A stretch of 64,000 nucleotides of DNA from Nyssa sinensis (GCA_008638375.1 CM018043.1:43837417-43901416); one strand, 5' to 3'; counted from the stretch's first letter, positions 59,901-62,656 are shown. Notes: generated by a model not told the origin, from the letters alone. Numbers and translations are program-made.

Positions 59901-60658
59901 GTCAAAGGCAATGAGATTTGCCTAGGCGATAAGGCGAGGCAGGGATTAGGCATAGTGCCTCAGCACACCCCAAATTAGGCGACTTTAATGAGGCCATTGC
60001 CAAGGCGATCTCCTCAACTAAGGCGTTAGACATTGAAGCGAGAGTCTCATTAACTGAAACCAATTTTACTTAGATATTTTCATGTATATTGTCTTGTTTA
60101 AGAACTAAGGGTGTTTTTGTCCGGAGCAATATTTTTTTACAAAAGAAGCAAAAAGGGAAGAAAAAGCTTAGAATGGTCTCATTGTTTTAAATTTAAATAC
60201 TTCATATTTATTCTTTAAATTAAACTTTTTTATTATTACCTGATAATTATTACAGTAAATTTTATTTCCTATAATAAATGAACATTTAACGTCTAATATA
60301 TTTTTTGATTATTTTTATAAGTTAGGGCCTTACTTCGTTCAAGTTAGCGTTTCTCTGTCACTTTGCTTTTCAAGCAATGTAGAAACTGAGTGCCTTAAAG
60401 ATGCATTTTGCCTTTAACTATGATGGAATGGACTAAAAACATTTTGAAAAATAAAGAAAAGAAAGCCAACTATAGCTTTCTTTTCTTTAAAACCTTATCA
60501 TGAAGAGTTTTGGTTGGCTTTCTTGTTGGATTGCAAATTTGCGATTTCTGAGTATAAAAATTGATCTTTTTGAATTCTTTCAGGAGGGACCATTGCCTCA
60601 CAACAGCAGCTTGCGTTATAAACCACTGGACGTATACCCTGCACCACTCCACAGATGA
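1436..60658 (+). CDS. FTSH12: ATP-dependent zinc metalloprotease FTSH12, chloroplast inner envelope (19 exons)
   Basis: Exons: 1436-1846, 1993-2177, 4088-4314, 9844-10121, 10816-10893, 10985-11227, 11316-11456, 11560-11727, 15284-15396, 16473-16689, 30382-30453, 39061-39180, 39267-39383, 39480-39656, 52201-52320, 52451-52525, 52888-52995, 54366-54446, 60584-60658. Seen: all introns are GT-AG, phases agree, and 3006 nt give 1001 residues. The protein has an N-terminal transit-like region, membrane segments near 147-168 and 427-448, Walker A GPPGTGKT (527-534), Walker B with DE at 585-586, a second region of homology with Arg651 and Arg654, and the M41 motif HEAGH (763-767) with Asp843 as likely third zinc ligand. 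The sequence aligns collinearly with Arabidopsis FTSH12 (about 1008 residues) as I remember it, down to the C-terminal APLHR. Known of the family: it is the protease-competent partner of the FtsHi proteins in an inner-envelope import-motor complex and is embryo-essential. Odd: CDS is only 5% of the span. Introns 3, 10, 11, 14 and 18 are 5.5-13.7 kb and full of transposons, yet no exon is damaged. Confidence 0.97.
1993..2177 (+). CDS. FTSH12: FTSH12 exon 2: first membrane segment
   Basis: Codes residues 138-198 plus two bases of codon 199 (Lys, AA|G). It contains the first hydrophobic segment, [16 protein letters not shown] (about 147-162), then the conserved [13 protein letters not shown] stretch. 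Intron 1 before it is only 146 bp; the donor GTAAGT after it is consensus. Confidence 0.95.
2178..4087. other. FTSH12 intron 2, no recognisable element
   Basis: 1910 bp of A/T-rich intron with a short (CA)n at about 2342-2356. No coding similarity, LINE tail or SINE box was recognised; short open frames here look random. Confidence 0.6.
4088..4314 (+). CDS. FTSH12: FTSH12 exon 3
   Basis: Codes the rest of Lys199 to Ser274 plus one base of Val275. It carries the conserved [17 protein letters not shown] segment and an acidic stretch of the loop between the two membrane segments. Phases on both sides join cleanly to exons 2 and 4. Donor is GTTAGT. Confidence 0.94.
4771..5443 (+). mobile_element. 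LINE (L1-type) 3' fragment, zf-RVT region to poly(A)
   Basis: Broken frames on + read [18 protein letters not shown], then [19 protein letters not shown]. This is the reverse-transcriptase zinc-binding domain (zf-RVT) at the C-terminus of plant L1 ORF2. It is followed by a typical 3' end, TTGCACCCCCCTTGGGAGTC, and a poly(A) after ACTTATA at 5433. The 5' boundary is approximate. Several stops show it is old. Confidence 0.8.
5653..5672 (+). mobile_element. Tail-only LINE insertion (20 bp) in intron 3
   Basis: TTACTTATCGCAAAAAAATC resembles the terminal ACTTATCAAAAAAA of the LINEs in this window. It is flanked by AGGTAAATATCC (5641-5652) and AGGTAAATACCC (5673-5684), an 11/12 match that looks like a target-site duplication. 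Confidence 0.55.
5731..5973. repeat. 190-bp tandem duplication, copy 1 and left part of copy 2
   Basis: Copy 1 is 5731-5920. Copy 2 is 5921-5973 plus 9465-9601, also 190 bp once the intervening LINE is removed. The two are nearly identical, beginning CTGACACAAG or CTGACATGAG and ending TTCCTG. Confidence 0.85.
5974..9449 (-). mobile_element. 5'-truncated L1-type LINE, antisense in intron 3
   Basis: A 15-bp duplication AAAATATGCATCTAT flanks it exactly (5959-5973 and 9450-9464). The poly(A) is at the left, as T's on +. On the minus strand, ORF2 starts inside the endonuclease (GGDFNVV, LDRF, about 9440-8900). It continues through the RT (DKAPGPDGF near 8330, FADD near 7620) to zf-RVT and the C-terminus (6829-6050). 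ORF2 has one frameshift near 8240 and stops at about 9325, 8800-8906, 7028 and 6350, so it is inactive but young-looking. The rest of the endonuclease and ORF1 are missing. Confidence 0.95.
7031..8257 (-). pseudogene. LINE ORF2 reverse-transcriptase core (408 codons open)
   Basis: This is the longest open stretch in the window. Motifs in order are [61 protein letters not shown] and [10 protein letters not shown] (the FADD catalytic box near residues 210-214). It is part of the antisense LINE in intron 3, and ends at a stop where a related copy in intron 14 has Trp (GSELWREI). Confidence 0.93.
9465..9601. repeat. Right part of the second unit of the 190-bp tandem duplication
   Basis: 137 bp, matching 5784-5920 of copy 1 almost base for base. 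It was separated from its left part (5921-5973) by the LINE insertion. Confidence 0.85.
9844..10121 (+). CDS. FTSH12: FTSH12 exon 4
   Basis: Completes Val275 and runs to residue 367. It holds the strongly conserved block [20 protein letters not shown] typical of FTSH12. It lies only about 240 bp after a repeat duplication broken by a LINE, but is intact. Donor GTAAAG is at 10122. Confidence 0.96.
10229..10330 (+). mobile_element. 5'-truncated SINE (family 1) in intron 4
   Basis: It shares the body ACAGCCTCTCCACTTGCAGA, then GGTAAGGCTG and GGAGTCTTGTGCACTGGG, with the SINEs at 15527 and 28513. The tRNA-like head is missing. Confidence 0.6.
10816..10893 (+). CDS. FTSH12: FTSH12 exon 5
   Basis: Codes residues 368-393, including the conserved [16 protein letters not shown] stretch, in phase 0 at both ends. 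The acceptor is GGCAG and the donor GTAAGC. Confidence 0.95.
10985..11227 (+). CDS. FTSH12: FTSH12 exon 6: second membrane segment
   Basis: Codes residues 394-474. It contains the QKRQIHYF motif followed by the second hydrophobic segment [15 protein letters not shown] (about 427-441), then a basic stretch that enters the stroma. Phase 0 at both ends. Confidence 0.96.
11316..11456 (+). CDS. FTSH12: FTSH12 exon 7
   Basis: Codes residues 475-521, the linker into the AAA module, with the conserved [18 protein letters not shown] motif. Phase 0. Introns 6 and 7 on either side are about 90-100 bp, in contrast to the giant introns elsewhere. Confidence 0.95.
11560..11727 (+). CDS. FTSH12: FTSH12 exon 8: Walker A
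   Basis: Codes residues 522-577. The P-loop GPPGTGKT is at 527-534, followed by [20 protein letters not shown], the AAA segment with the pore-loop position. ATP binding is expected to be intact. Phase 0 at both ends. Confidence 0.97.
11917..12592. mobile_element. Non-autonomous MULE-type element in intron 8
   Basis: The ends are AGGGGTGCAC... and the inverted ...GTGCACCCTTG. They are flanked by ATGCTAGTA (11908-11916) and GTGCTAGTA (12593-12601), an 8/9-bp duplication as Mutator-like transposons make. It has no coding sequence. It holds a LINE 3'-end remnant at about 11985-12152. Confidence 0.6.
11985..12152 (+). mobile_element. LINE 3'-end remnant nested in the MULE
   Basis: A short piece ending TGTACATGGGTTACGCTC, then ATTACTTATCAAATT. 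This matches the 3' ends of the other LINEs (TGGGTTTGCGCCCCCTTGGG-like, then CTTATCAAA). No coding part remains. Confidence 0.5.
12602..13095. other. Intron 8, undifferentiated
   Basis: A/T-rich intron sequence with a poly(A) tract near 12846; no gene or clear element seen. Confidence 0.5.
13117..13131 (-). mobile_element. Tail-only LINE insertion (15 bp) in intron 8
   Basis: TTTTTTTGATAAGTG is the reverse complement of the LINE terminus CACTTATCAAAAAAA. Direct repeats at 13096-13116 and 13132-13152 match at 19 of 21 bases and share ACTTCACTCCAT, which is a clear target-site duplication. Confidence 0.7.
13153..14121. other. Intron 8, undifferentiated
   Basis: No gene seen. A short direct repeat GCAATCTATAAGAAGC occurs twice at about 13545-13590. 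Confidence 0.5.
14139..14155 (+). mobile_element. Tail-only retroinsertion (17 bp) in intron 8
   Basis: TACTGATAAAAAAAAAA lies between two identical 17-bp copies of ACATAATTCTGAATTTC (14122-14138 and 14156-14172). The insert is little more than an oligo(A) tail with a TGAT lead, as expected for an extremely 5'-truncated LINE or SINE copy. Confidence 0.65.
14173..15033. other. Intron 8, undifferentiated
   Basis: No element recognised; weak open frames only. Confidence 0.5.
15054..15066 (+). mobile_element. Tail-only retroinsertion (13 bp) in intron 8
   Basis: GTTGATAAAAAAA is flanked by TGTAATCATGTATTCCCTAT (15034-15053) and TGTAAACATGTGTTCCCTAT (15067-15086), an 18/20 match. Confidence 0.6.
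15284..15396 (+). CDS. FTSH12: FTSH12 exon 9: Walker B
   Basis: Codes residues 578-614 plus two bases of Glu615. Walker B is [10 protein letters not shown], with the catalytic Asp-Glu at 585-586. It follows the 3.6-kb intron 8. The GA|G codon split makes the junction with exon 10 give DGEKEKTG as in the Arabidopsis protein. Confidence 0.96.
15527..15710 (+). mobile_element. tRNA-derived SINE (family 1) in intron 9
   Basis: It has a box-A-like GGCCTTAACGCAACGGTAAG and a box-B-like GGGTTTGAGTCG about 50 bp later. Then comes the shared body CAACCTCTTCACTT, GGTAAGGCTGCATAC and GCAGGAGCCTTGTGCACTG. The 3' part contains a small duplication of CTGCACTGTGTTTGCC. Confidence 0.75.
15905..15925 (+). 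mobile_element. Tail-only SINE/LINE insertion (21 bp) in intron 9
   Basis: An ACCTATTC lead followed by A12 and T lies between two copies of CCTGAAACT (15896-15904 and 15926-15934). The insert matches the ACCTATCAAAA terminus of the short SINEs at 29885 and 33080. Confidence 0.55.
16473..16689 (+). CDS. FTSH12: FTSH12 exon 10: second region of homology
   Basis: Completes Glu615 and runs to residue 687. It has the sensor-1 segment [12 protein letters not shown] and the arginine fingers in RPGRIDRR (Arg651, Arg654), so inter-subunit ATP hydrolysis residues are kept. Donor GTAACT opens the 13.7-kb intron 10. Confidence 0.96.
16900..17073 (+). mobile_element. Copia retrotransposon: 5' LTR (part) and primer-binding site
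   Basis: The segment ending CCTAAATACAGCACAATTTAAC reappears at 28085-28169, as expected for the ends of two LTRs. It is directly followed by TTGGTAGCAGAGC (17074-17086), one base away from the initiator-tRNA-Met primer-binding site TGGTATCAGAGC. The 5' boundary of the LTR is uncertain. Confidence 0.6.
17087..19792. mobile_element. Solo LTR (about 2.7 kb) inserted at the Copia primer-binding site
   Basis: It starts TGTCACGACCC and ends GGGATGTTACA, i.e. TG...CA ends. The flanks GAGCA (17082-17086) and AAGCA (19793-19797) match at 4 of 5. No gag or pol is seen. The start pattern is shared with the element at 35411. The superfamily (probably Ty3/Gypsy) is inferred from ends and size only. Confidence 0.6.
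20159..21493. mobile_element. MULE-like non-coding element rich in ATATCG
   Basis: The left end (AAATAAAATATCGATA, then GGATATATCGC) and the inverted right end (ATGGTTTTAAATATCAG, then GCGATATATCGC) are related. The flanks CTTACGACC and TTTATGATC differ only by C/T changes (6/9). The ATGGTTTTAAAT terminus recurs in the elements at 34695 and 41264. The boundary call is moderate. Confidence 0.5.
21794..24540 (+). pseudogene. Decayed Copia gag-pol (gag, protease, integrase, start of RT)
   Basis: ATG at 21794 opens [17 protein letters not shown] Gly-rich segment with a zinc-knuckle remnant (CTYC...EDYCWDK) lies near 22550. The protease region is [11 protein letters not shown] (22680). Then come GAG-pre-integrase [12 protein letters not shown] (23045), integrase HSDFWG, FVDDFSR, HSDNA and [13 protein letters not shown] (23217-23530), and an RT start [17 protein letters not shown] (24306). 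It has many stops, several at Trp positions, and the rest of RT and RNase H are gone. The element is dead. Confidence 0.88.
24545..24905. other. Unclassified repeat-like segment after the Copia break
   Basis: It begins GTTAGGTCTTGTTTGGTTGCTGG, a terminus style common in plant DNA transposons, but no matching inverted end or duplication was found. Non-coding. Confidence 0.35.
24923..25132 (+). mobile_element. Short LINE 3' fragment with target-site duplication
   Basis: 210 bp of LINE 3' end (TTCCTCCGCTTATTATTTTT, GGGTTTGCCCCCC, GGGCACC, then TACTTATTTTTTTT with A's). It is flanked by GCTGCCGTGGAAGA (24909-24922) and GCTGCAGTGGAAGA (25133-25146), 13/14 identical. Confidence 0.65.
25147..25655. 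other. Intron 10, unclassified
   Basis: No gene seen. A possible LTR-like start TGTCGCACCCTGG lies at 25588, but no matching end was found. Confidence 0.35.
25656..26006 (-). CDS. Unknown 116-codon antisense ORF in intron 10
   Basis: Opens [20 protein letters not shown] and reads about 115 residues, acidic and aromatic-rich ([30 protein letters not shown]). I do not recognise a family. It lies inside what seems to be LTR-retrotransposon debris, so an element-encoded accessory or captured fragment is as likely as chance. No promoter or neighbours support an independent gene. Confidence 0.25.
   Translation of the reverse strand: MASGPFLTSVDDFWGHIESSSISDHVSGTPALAYPEIFSNDASTFTLEYIPRLAIEHGDFPNSFCEFGSHFFPAANWDEGFDYVLESQGPPIEYWGHSCKYNLKISTHLLYFINNT
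26330..28080. mobile_element. LTR-retrotransposon debris in intron 10
   Basis: Sequence style is that of plant LTRs: GGGCATAACTCTCTCATCCA (26769), a GC-richer block at 27420-27830, and a TATA box CTATAAATA at 27852-27860 followed by a leader-like segment. A repeated phrase TATACCGAGGTTCTTGTTT occurs at about 27247 and 27293. No coding domain and no clear element ends were found. Confidence 0.35.
28085..28170 (+). mobile_element. Copia 3' LTR end
   Basis: ACACAACCCAACACTTATTA through ATAGTGCAATTTAAC repeats 17004-17073 at high identity. This places the 3' end of the Copia element about 11 kb after its 5' LTR, the gap being filled with later insertions. Confidence 0.55.
28195..28316 (+). mobile_element. 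LINE 3'-end fragment
   Basis: TTTGTACATGGGTTGCGCCC, then CCTTTGGCCC and ATTACCTATAAAAAAAGA. This is the typical 3' terminus of the LINEs in this window, without coding sequence. Confidence 0.5.
28513..28676 (-). mobile_element. tRNA-derived SINE (family 1), antisense
   Basis: The minus strand reads GGCCTTGGTGCAACGGTAAA (box-A-like), then CAGGTTCCAGTTGCGG (box-B-like), then CAGCCTCTCCGCTTGCGGGG and GGAGCCTCGTGCACTGGGC. This is the same order as the copy at 15527. Confidence 0.75.
28680..29060 (-). mobile_element. LINE zf-RVT fragment, antisense
   Basis: Minus-strand frames read [20 protein letters not shown], then [20 protein letters not shown], the zf-RVT region of ORF2. The end is A/T-rich and the boundaries approximate. 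Confidence 0.6.
29216..29320 (+). mobile_element. Short SINE (family 2)
   Basis: It has AAGGTTCAAGTCCCCTTAAG (box-B-like) and GTGTGTCTGTGATTTACCTA, then oligo(A). This is the same 3' half as the copies at 29885, 33080 and 54985. AATGAAG-like repeats flank it weakly. Confidence 0.55.
29885..30002 (+). mobile_element. Short SINE (family 2) with target-site duplication
   Basis: 118 bp with CTCCCCATATGGGAGTTTGA, box-B-like GGGTTCAAGTC, (GT)n, GATTTACCTATC and a purine tail. The flanks AAAGATGGTACTGTTA (29869-29884) and AAAGATGGTATTGTTA (30003-30018) match at 15/16. Confidence 0.75.
30382..30453 (+). CDS. FTSH12: FTSH12 exon 11: AAA lid (sensor 2)
   Basis: A 24-codon exon (residues 688-711) with the [14 protein letters not shown] motif of the AAA lid. 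It is isolated between a 13.7-kb and an 8.6-kb intron. It is recognised by its conserved sequence, the acceptor CTATACAG and the donor GTAAGT. Confidence 0.95.
30454..31048. other. Intron 11, undifferentiated
   Basis: A/T-rich, no element recognised, up to the T/G homopolymer tract. Confidence 0.5.
31049..31086. repeat. T18-G20 homopolymer junction
   Basis: Eighteen T's are followed directly by twenty G's on the + strand. Length is probably subject to sequencing error. Confidence 0.8.
31090..31215 (+). mobile_element. LINE 3'-end fragment
   Basis: TTGTTGATTTCTTGGATAG, TGGGTTTGCCTCCCTTAGGC and a decayed tail match the 3' untranslated ends of the other LINEs. Confidence 0.5.
32367..32719. mobile_element. 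MULE-type MITE nested in the intron 11 LINE
   Basis: The ends TAATAAGCACGGAC and inverted CTACAAAGCACGGAC are flanked by CCAACAAC at 32358-32365 and 32720-32727. Removing it rejoins the LINE reading LLLV...GSGGRVKFW. Non-coding, with repeated ACACGGACAC-type motifs. Confidence 0.7.
33080..33148 (+). mobile_element. Short SINE (family 2), truncated, inside the LINE
   Basis: GGTTGAGGGTTCAAGTCCCC, then GCGTGTGTGTAATTTACC and TATCAAAAAAAAA. It separates two LINE segments. Confidence 0.6.
33451..34339 (-). mobile_element. TRIM-like element (terminal repeats about 74 bp)
   Basis: The terminal direct repeats are at 33451-33524 and 34266-34339. Both read TGTTAAGCAAC(C/T)AATTRC, then TCCAAAAGCTTAAGTTGTTA and a TTCTCAA end. 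A GCTCTACTCTTATACCATG just before the right repeat resembles the reverse complement of TGGTATCAGAGC, so the element is antisense. The 740-bp middle has no pol domain. No clean 5-bp duplication was found. Confidence 0.6.
34951..34968 (-). mobile_element. Tail-only LINE insertion (18 bp)
   Basis: CTTTTTTTTGATTGTTAA lies between TATACAAGAGAGAT (34937-34950) and TGTACAAGAGAGAT (34969-34982), 13/14 identical. It resembles the antisense LINE end TTTTTTGATAAGTAA. Confidence 0.5.
35411..38522. mobile_element. Solo LTR (3.1 kb) inside the SINE
   Basis: It runs from TGTCACGCCCCGAATTCCCG to CAGGTCATTACA, with a perfect 5-bp duplication GATTC at 35406-35410 and 38523-38527. No gag, pol or primer-binding site is seen. 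It contains long CT, TA and CA microsatellites at about 38085-38460. It is probably a solo LTR of a Ty3-type element related in its start to the one at 17087. Confidence 0.75.
38085..38460. repeat. Compound microsatellites (CT)n(TA)n(CA)n
   Basis: Runs of CT (38090-38124), TA (38125-38146), CA (38168-38178) and several further TA/CA tracts near the 3' end of the solo LTR. Apparent Tyr/Ile-repeat frames here are microsatellite artefacts. Confidence 0.85.
39061..39180 (+). CDS. FTSH12: FTSH12 exon 12
   Basis: Codes residues 712-751, with [19 protein letters not shown] and [11 protein letters not shown], the link from the AAA lid to the protease domain. Phase 0. It starts straight after GAATATGCAG. 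Confidence 0.95.
39267..39383 (+). CDS. FTSH12: FTSH12 exon 13: HEAGH zinc-protease motif
   Basis: Codes residues 752-790. HEAGH at 763-767 supplies two zinc-binding His and the catalytic Glu of M41 peptidases. This separates FTSH12 from the FtsHi paralogs, in which the motif is lost. Confidence 0.97.
39480..39656 (+). CDS. FTSH12: FTSH12 exon 14: third zinc ligand region
   Basis: Codes residues 791-849. It contains [20 protein letters not shown] and the segment [12 protein letters not shown]. Asp843 lies where E. coli FtsH has its third zinc ligand. The donor GTAAAT begins the 12.5-kb intron 14. Confidence 0.95.
39657..40253. other. Start of intron 14, undifferentiated
   Basis: A/T-rich with no element recognised. 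A weak tail-like TTTTTTTTTTGGATAAATTGA lies near 39850 between AGTACTT repeats. Confidence 0.45.
41264..43651. mobile_element. Non-autonomous MULE (2.4 kb) nested in LINE ORF1
   Basis: An exact 9-bp duplication GTTCTTGAC at 41255-41263 and 43652-43660. The ends are CATAGTGTTAAAT and inverted ATGGTGTTAAAT, with subterminal CGTAAC/GTTACG motifs (CATTACGTAACGGCCG). No transposase is seen. The middle holds a (GAAAGAAA)-like purine tract, a C/G-rich block near 41830-41940, and four tandem A/T-rich units. Confidence 0.85.
42418..43310. repeat. Tandem array, four units of about 240-267 bp
   Basis: Units begin CCTGTTTATTG or similar at 42418, 42685, 42929 and 43171. Each continues with CACTTTTTTAATTTATTAGC, AACAAACTTAATTGTTTTAA, and in most GACAAATAATTAGTAACTAA. 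It lies within the MULE. Confidence 0.75.
45491..47870 (+). pseudogene. LINE ORF2 with internal deletion
   Basis: Endonuclease: [18 protein letters not shown] and [15 protein letters not shown], then LDRF, to about 46185. The sequence then jumps to EEVGLIKGF and [13 protein letters not shown] (46200-46320). RT thumb-side [20 protein letters not shown] (46700-46760) and zf-RVT (47370-47560) follow. Stops and frameshifts are present, e.g. at 45656. Relative to the intron 3 copy about 1.27 kb with the RT fingers and palm is missing. Confidence 0.85.
48505..48640 (-). mobile_element. LINE 3'-end fragment, antisense
   Basis: GGAGCCCGAGAAGGGCTTGC, then CCATAATTACAAAAG, resembles the antisense 3' end at 6015-6035 (GCCCAAGAAGGGCTACAAGG). 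It lies head to head with the next LINE. Confidence 0.5.
48640..51538 (+). mobile_element. Older 5'-truncated LINE in intron 14
   Basis: Starts in the endonuclease-RT linker ([11 protein letters not shown]). The RT has [34 protein letters not shown] and [13 protein letters not shown] (YADD position mutated to VADD), then zf-[23 protein letters not shown] with CCM..C-type residues. It ends TGCGCCCCCCTTGGGCGATT and ACTTATCAAAAAAA at 51516. Many stops and frameshifts. Confidence 0.85.
51539..52200. other. End of intron 14, undifferentiated
   Basis: No element recognised; ends in the acceptor TCTCTTCAG of exon 15. Confidence 0.5.
52201..52320 (+). CDS. FTSH12: FTSH12 exon 15
   Basis: Codes residues 850-889 of the M41 domain ([16 protein letters not shown], then [10 protein letters not shown]). 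It starts directly after TCTCTTCAG and ends in phase 0 before GTATAT. Confidence 0.95.
52451..52525 (+). CDS. FTSH12: FTSH12 exon 16
   Basis: Codes residues 890-914 ([19 protein letters not shown] and on to LTR). Phase 0 at both ends; introns 15 and 16 on its sides are 130 and 362 bp. Confidence 0.94.
52526..52887. other. FTSH12 intron 16
   Basis: 362 bp, nothing recognised. Confidence 0.6.
52888..52995 (+). CDS. FTSH12: FTSH12 exon 17
   Basis: Codes residues 915-950 ([11 protein letters not shown] and [20 protein letters not shown]), the helical end of the M41 domain. Phase 0 at both ends. Confidence 0.95.
52996..53898. other. FTSH12 intron 17, first part
   Basis: No element recognised. 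Confidence 0.5.
53899..54260. repeat. Tandem duplication, two 181-bp units, in intron 17
   Basis: Unit 1 (53899-54079) and unit 2 (54080-54260) both begin CTGAGGAAATGRTGGGATAA and end TTCTTGTGTCAAAAATMAC, with small differences. They end 105 bp before exon 18. Confidence 0.85.
54366..54446 (+). CDS. FTSH12: FTSH12 exon 18
   Basis: Codes residues 951-977 ([20 protein letters not shown]), the conserved C-terminal segment of FTSH12. Donor GTAATA opens the 6.1-kb intron 18. Confidence 0.95.
54985..55077 (+). mobile_element. Short SINE (family 2) in intron 18
   Basis: TGAGTGGTATCTCCTGCC (box-A-like), CCCAAATGGGGAGGTGC, GGGTTCAAGTACTAG (box-B-like), TGTGTGTGTATTACCTATAA and oligo(A). Confidence 0.6.
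56106..56418 (-). mobile_element. TRIM (313 bp) with 5-bp duplication, inside the LINE
   Basis: GGATT at 56101-56105 and 56419-56423 flanks terminal repeats of about 75 bp. Both contain CCAATTGCTC, AAAARCTTAAG and CCAACAATGTATAT or ACCACAATTTATAT. GCTCTGGTACCAAG before the right repeat is close to the reverse complement of the TGGTATCAGAGC primer-binding site, so it is antisense. It is related to the element at 33451. Confidence 0.8.
56616..57429. mobile_element. MULE-type element (814 bp) inside the intron 18 LINE
   Basis: The ends CGTGGTTGTTAGTATC and inverted ATAGTTGTCAAAACG are flanked by CTTCTAGGG (56607-56615) and GTTCTAGGG (57430-57438), 8/9. Subterminal ATACGA/TCGTAT-type motifs. A weak tail-like insert TTTTTTTTATAAGTG lies near 57156. 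No transposase. Confidence 0.7.
58670..58690 (+). repeat. G-quadruplex-type tract
   Basis: Four G runs (3, 5, 5 and 5 long) separated by single T's, in the sense strand of the decayed LINE. Confidence 0.7.
59893..60423. mobile_element. MULE-type MITE (531 bp) just upstream of exon 19
   Basis: The ends ACAGTGTTGTCAAAGGCAA and inverted TCATAGTTAAAGGCAAAA are flanked by TTGAATGGA (59884-59892) and TGGAATGGA (60424-60432), 8/9. The left part is full of AGGCGA/GCCTAG-like motifs. It ends 160 bp before exon 19. Confidence 0.65.
60584..60658 (+). CDS. FTSH12: FTSH12 exon 19: C-terminus and stop
   Basis: Codes residues 978-1001 ([15 protein letters not shown], then PAPLHR) and the TGA. The acceptor is TTTCAG. 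The ending parallels the LPH...APLHR tail of Arabidopsis FTSH12, which fixes this distant last exon 6.1 kb beyond exon 18. Confidence 0.93.
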   Translation, partial: EGPLPHNSSLRYKPLDVYPAPLHR

Positions 60659-61190
60659 TAAAATGCTCGGCAACTTAATGGAGATTTTTCTTTGCCATGT
60701 GTGGCAGCAGTTGAGGAAAGATGATTCTTGTTGAAGAAAACGAAAGCAACCGGAGTTACTACAGTTGAAGCCCATTCACAGATGATTCTTGAAAGAAGGC
60801 TTTCAAGGATAGCTAGTGTGTATATTGAGATGAGAAAAGGCAGTGTCTTCATGTACTAAGTTACATGTCTGAGTAAGCAAAAATTAGTTTTTTGAATTAT
60901 TGAGCTGTCCCAATTTTTTTATAAGAGTCCTGTGTGGAGGCATAATTGTTAATTTTGAGTTCCTGTGCAATCCCAATCTTCTGATTAACACATTCAACAG
61001 ATGGCAGGTCGTCGTCATCGTCGTCATCAATAATGATGTCAAAAAGATAACATCCAAGTTTAAAGGGATGGCAGATATGTCTCCAGCTCTCTTTAACCTT
61101 TCAAAGTGTCCATCTCCTTGTCCTGAATGACAAAAAGTAGTGCTAAAATATCCTGACAAAAATAAAATGTAGAAACAAAAATGCAATATT
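60659..61190 (+). promoter_or_regulatory. FTSH12 3' untranslated region with AATAAA
   Basis: An AATAAA at 61161-61166 lies 503 bases after the stop and is the best polyadenylation signal candidate. The true end is not known from sequence. Confidence 0.45.
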
Positions 61191-62252
61191 GCTTTTAAGA
61201 CACTGTAAAAGTATATATGTATGAAGATTATGGAGAGTGAATCATAATCAACAGATTATAATCCAATTTGAAGAGGAAACCTTCTTTATGCAGAATTATT
61301 TGATGGAAATTATTCACTTGTGTCAAAGTAAGCTTTCTCCTGTAATATTTGTACACAACTGACTATAATACCACTTCAAGTGAAGGATATTGGATATAGG
61401 AAGGGCCATCATCTTCCCGCTCCCGCTCTGACTCCGTTAATTATGTCTCCTGTTCTTGTCTTTCCAAACTGTTATGTTCCTGCTTAAGAATCAATTGTTT
61501 ATACTTTTTTAAAATTAAAATTGATCAATTAATATTATTATAAATACAAATTTTTATATACAAATAATATATATATGTAATACACACACACAACACACAT
61601 TTAGATCTATTTATGTGGGAGAAATGAATGAATATGAATATATTGAATAATATTTATATAATTTAAATATATAATTGGATCGGAGTTGGGATATTTAAAC
61701 ATATCTTCATCCCGAATATGTGTTGGATTTTAAGTATATGTCTCCATTCCAGTCCACCCTATTTATTTTATTTTCAAACCAATCTCGTGGCGGGCAATTG
61801 GATACACAAATGATCATATGTGGACTGAGGTAGAACCCCCCAAGTGGTGCATTTCTTGATCTCCTTTTGAAGGCGCGAGAAAGCTGCTTGGTTGGCTCAA
61901 CCGAGGGACATCTATCAACAACGATTGTGGTTTCTTTAATGTATTTATCTTTGAACAATTATATGCAGAAAATTCGAGTCTCACATGGAGAAGGAGAGAG
62001 AGAAAAATGAAAACTCTGCAGTAGTCTTGAAAAATGAAAGAGCATTAAGCAATTTAGAGGCATTCATCAAAACTCCGCAGTCCTTTTGAAAAATGAAAGA
62101 GTATTAAGCAATTTAGAGGCATTCATTCATTTTGCAACTCATTAAACCCTATGTTGTAAAGGAAAATACAAGACAATTCAGAACCTCCTCTCGTGCTGCT
62201 GATATGAACAATAATCTTAGAAGCATTTGGAAACTAATTATTATAAATAAAA
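61191..62252. other. Downstream intergenic DNA with a 59-bp tandem duplication
   Basis: Two units starting AAAACTCTGCAG (62010) and AAAACTCCGCAG (62069) share TTGAAAAATGAAAGAG and ATTAAGCAATTTAGAGGCAT. A (CA)n tract is near 61585. No gene seen. Confidence 0.6.
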
Positions 62253-62647
62253 AGGTAAATTATACTGACGTCCCATATTTTACAAAATAATATACAGATA
62301 TCTTCATCCAGTTAATTTTTTTCCTTCAAAATAATAAAACTACCCCTTTTCATATTAATTTTTTTAATTTTTAAAATCTTGACCCATTTTTTTTCATTTT
62401 TCAAATTAATATTGATAAAAACCTTAAATTTATTTTTAAATAAAAAAAGAAAAAAATCTTTAAAAAAAGGTTAAAATAAATTGGTCAAAATTGAAAAAAT
62501 GAAAAAATAAATAAACAAAAAGAACAATTTCGTCATTTTGAAAAAATAAAAAAATTGATAGGAGAGAAGTATCTGAATATTATTTTGTAAAGTATGGAAG
62601 GTCAGTGTAATTTCAGAAATCTCAAGAGAAGTCAGTGTAATTTATCC
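62253..62647. mobile_element. MULE-type MITE (395 bp) downstream of FTSH12
   Basis: The left end AGGTAAATTATACTGACG, then CATATTTTACAAAATAATAT, is repeated inverted at the right (GGATAAATTACACTGAC, then CATACTTTACAAAATAATAT). The flanks TAAATAAAA (62244-62252) and TAAACAAAA (62648-62656) match at 8/9. Confidence 0.75.
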
Positions 62648-62656
62648 TAAACAAAA

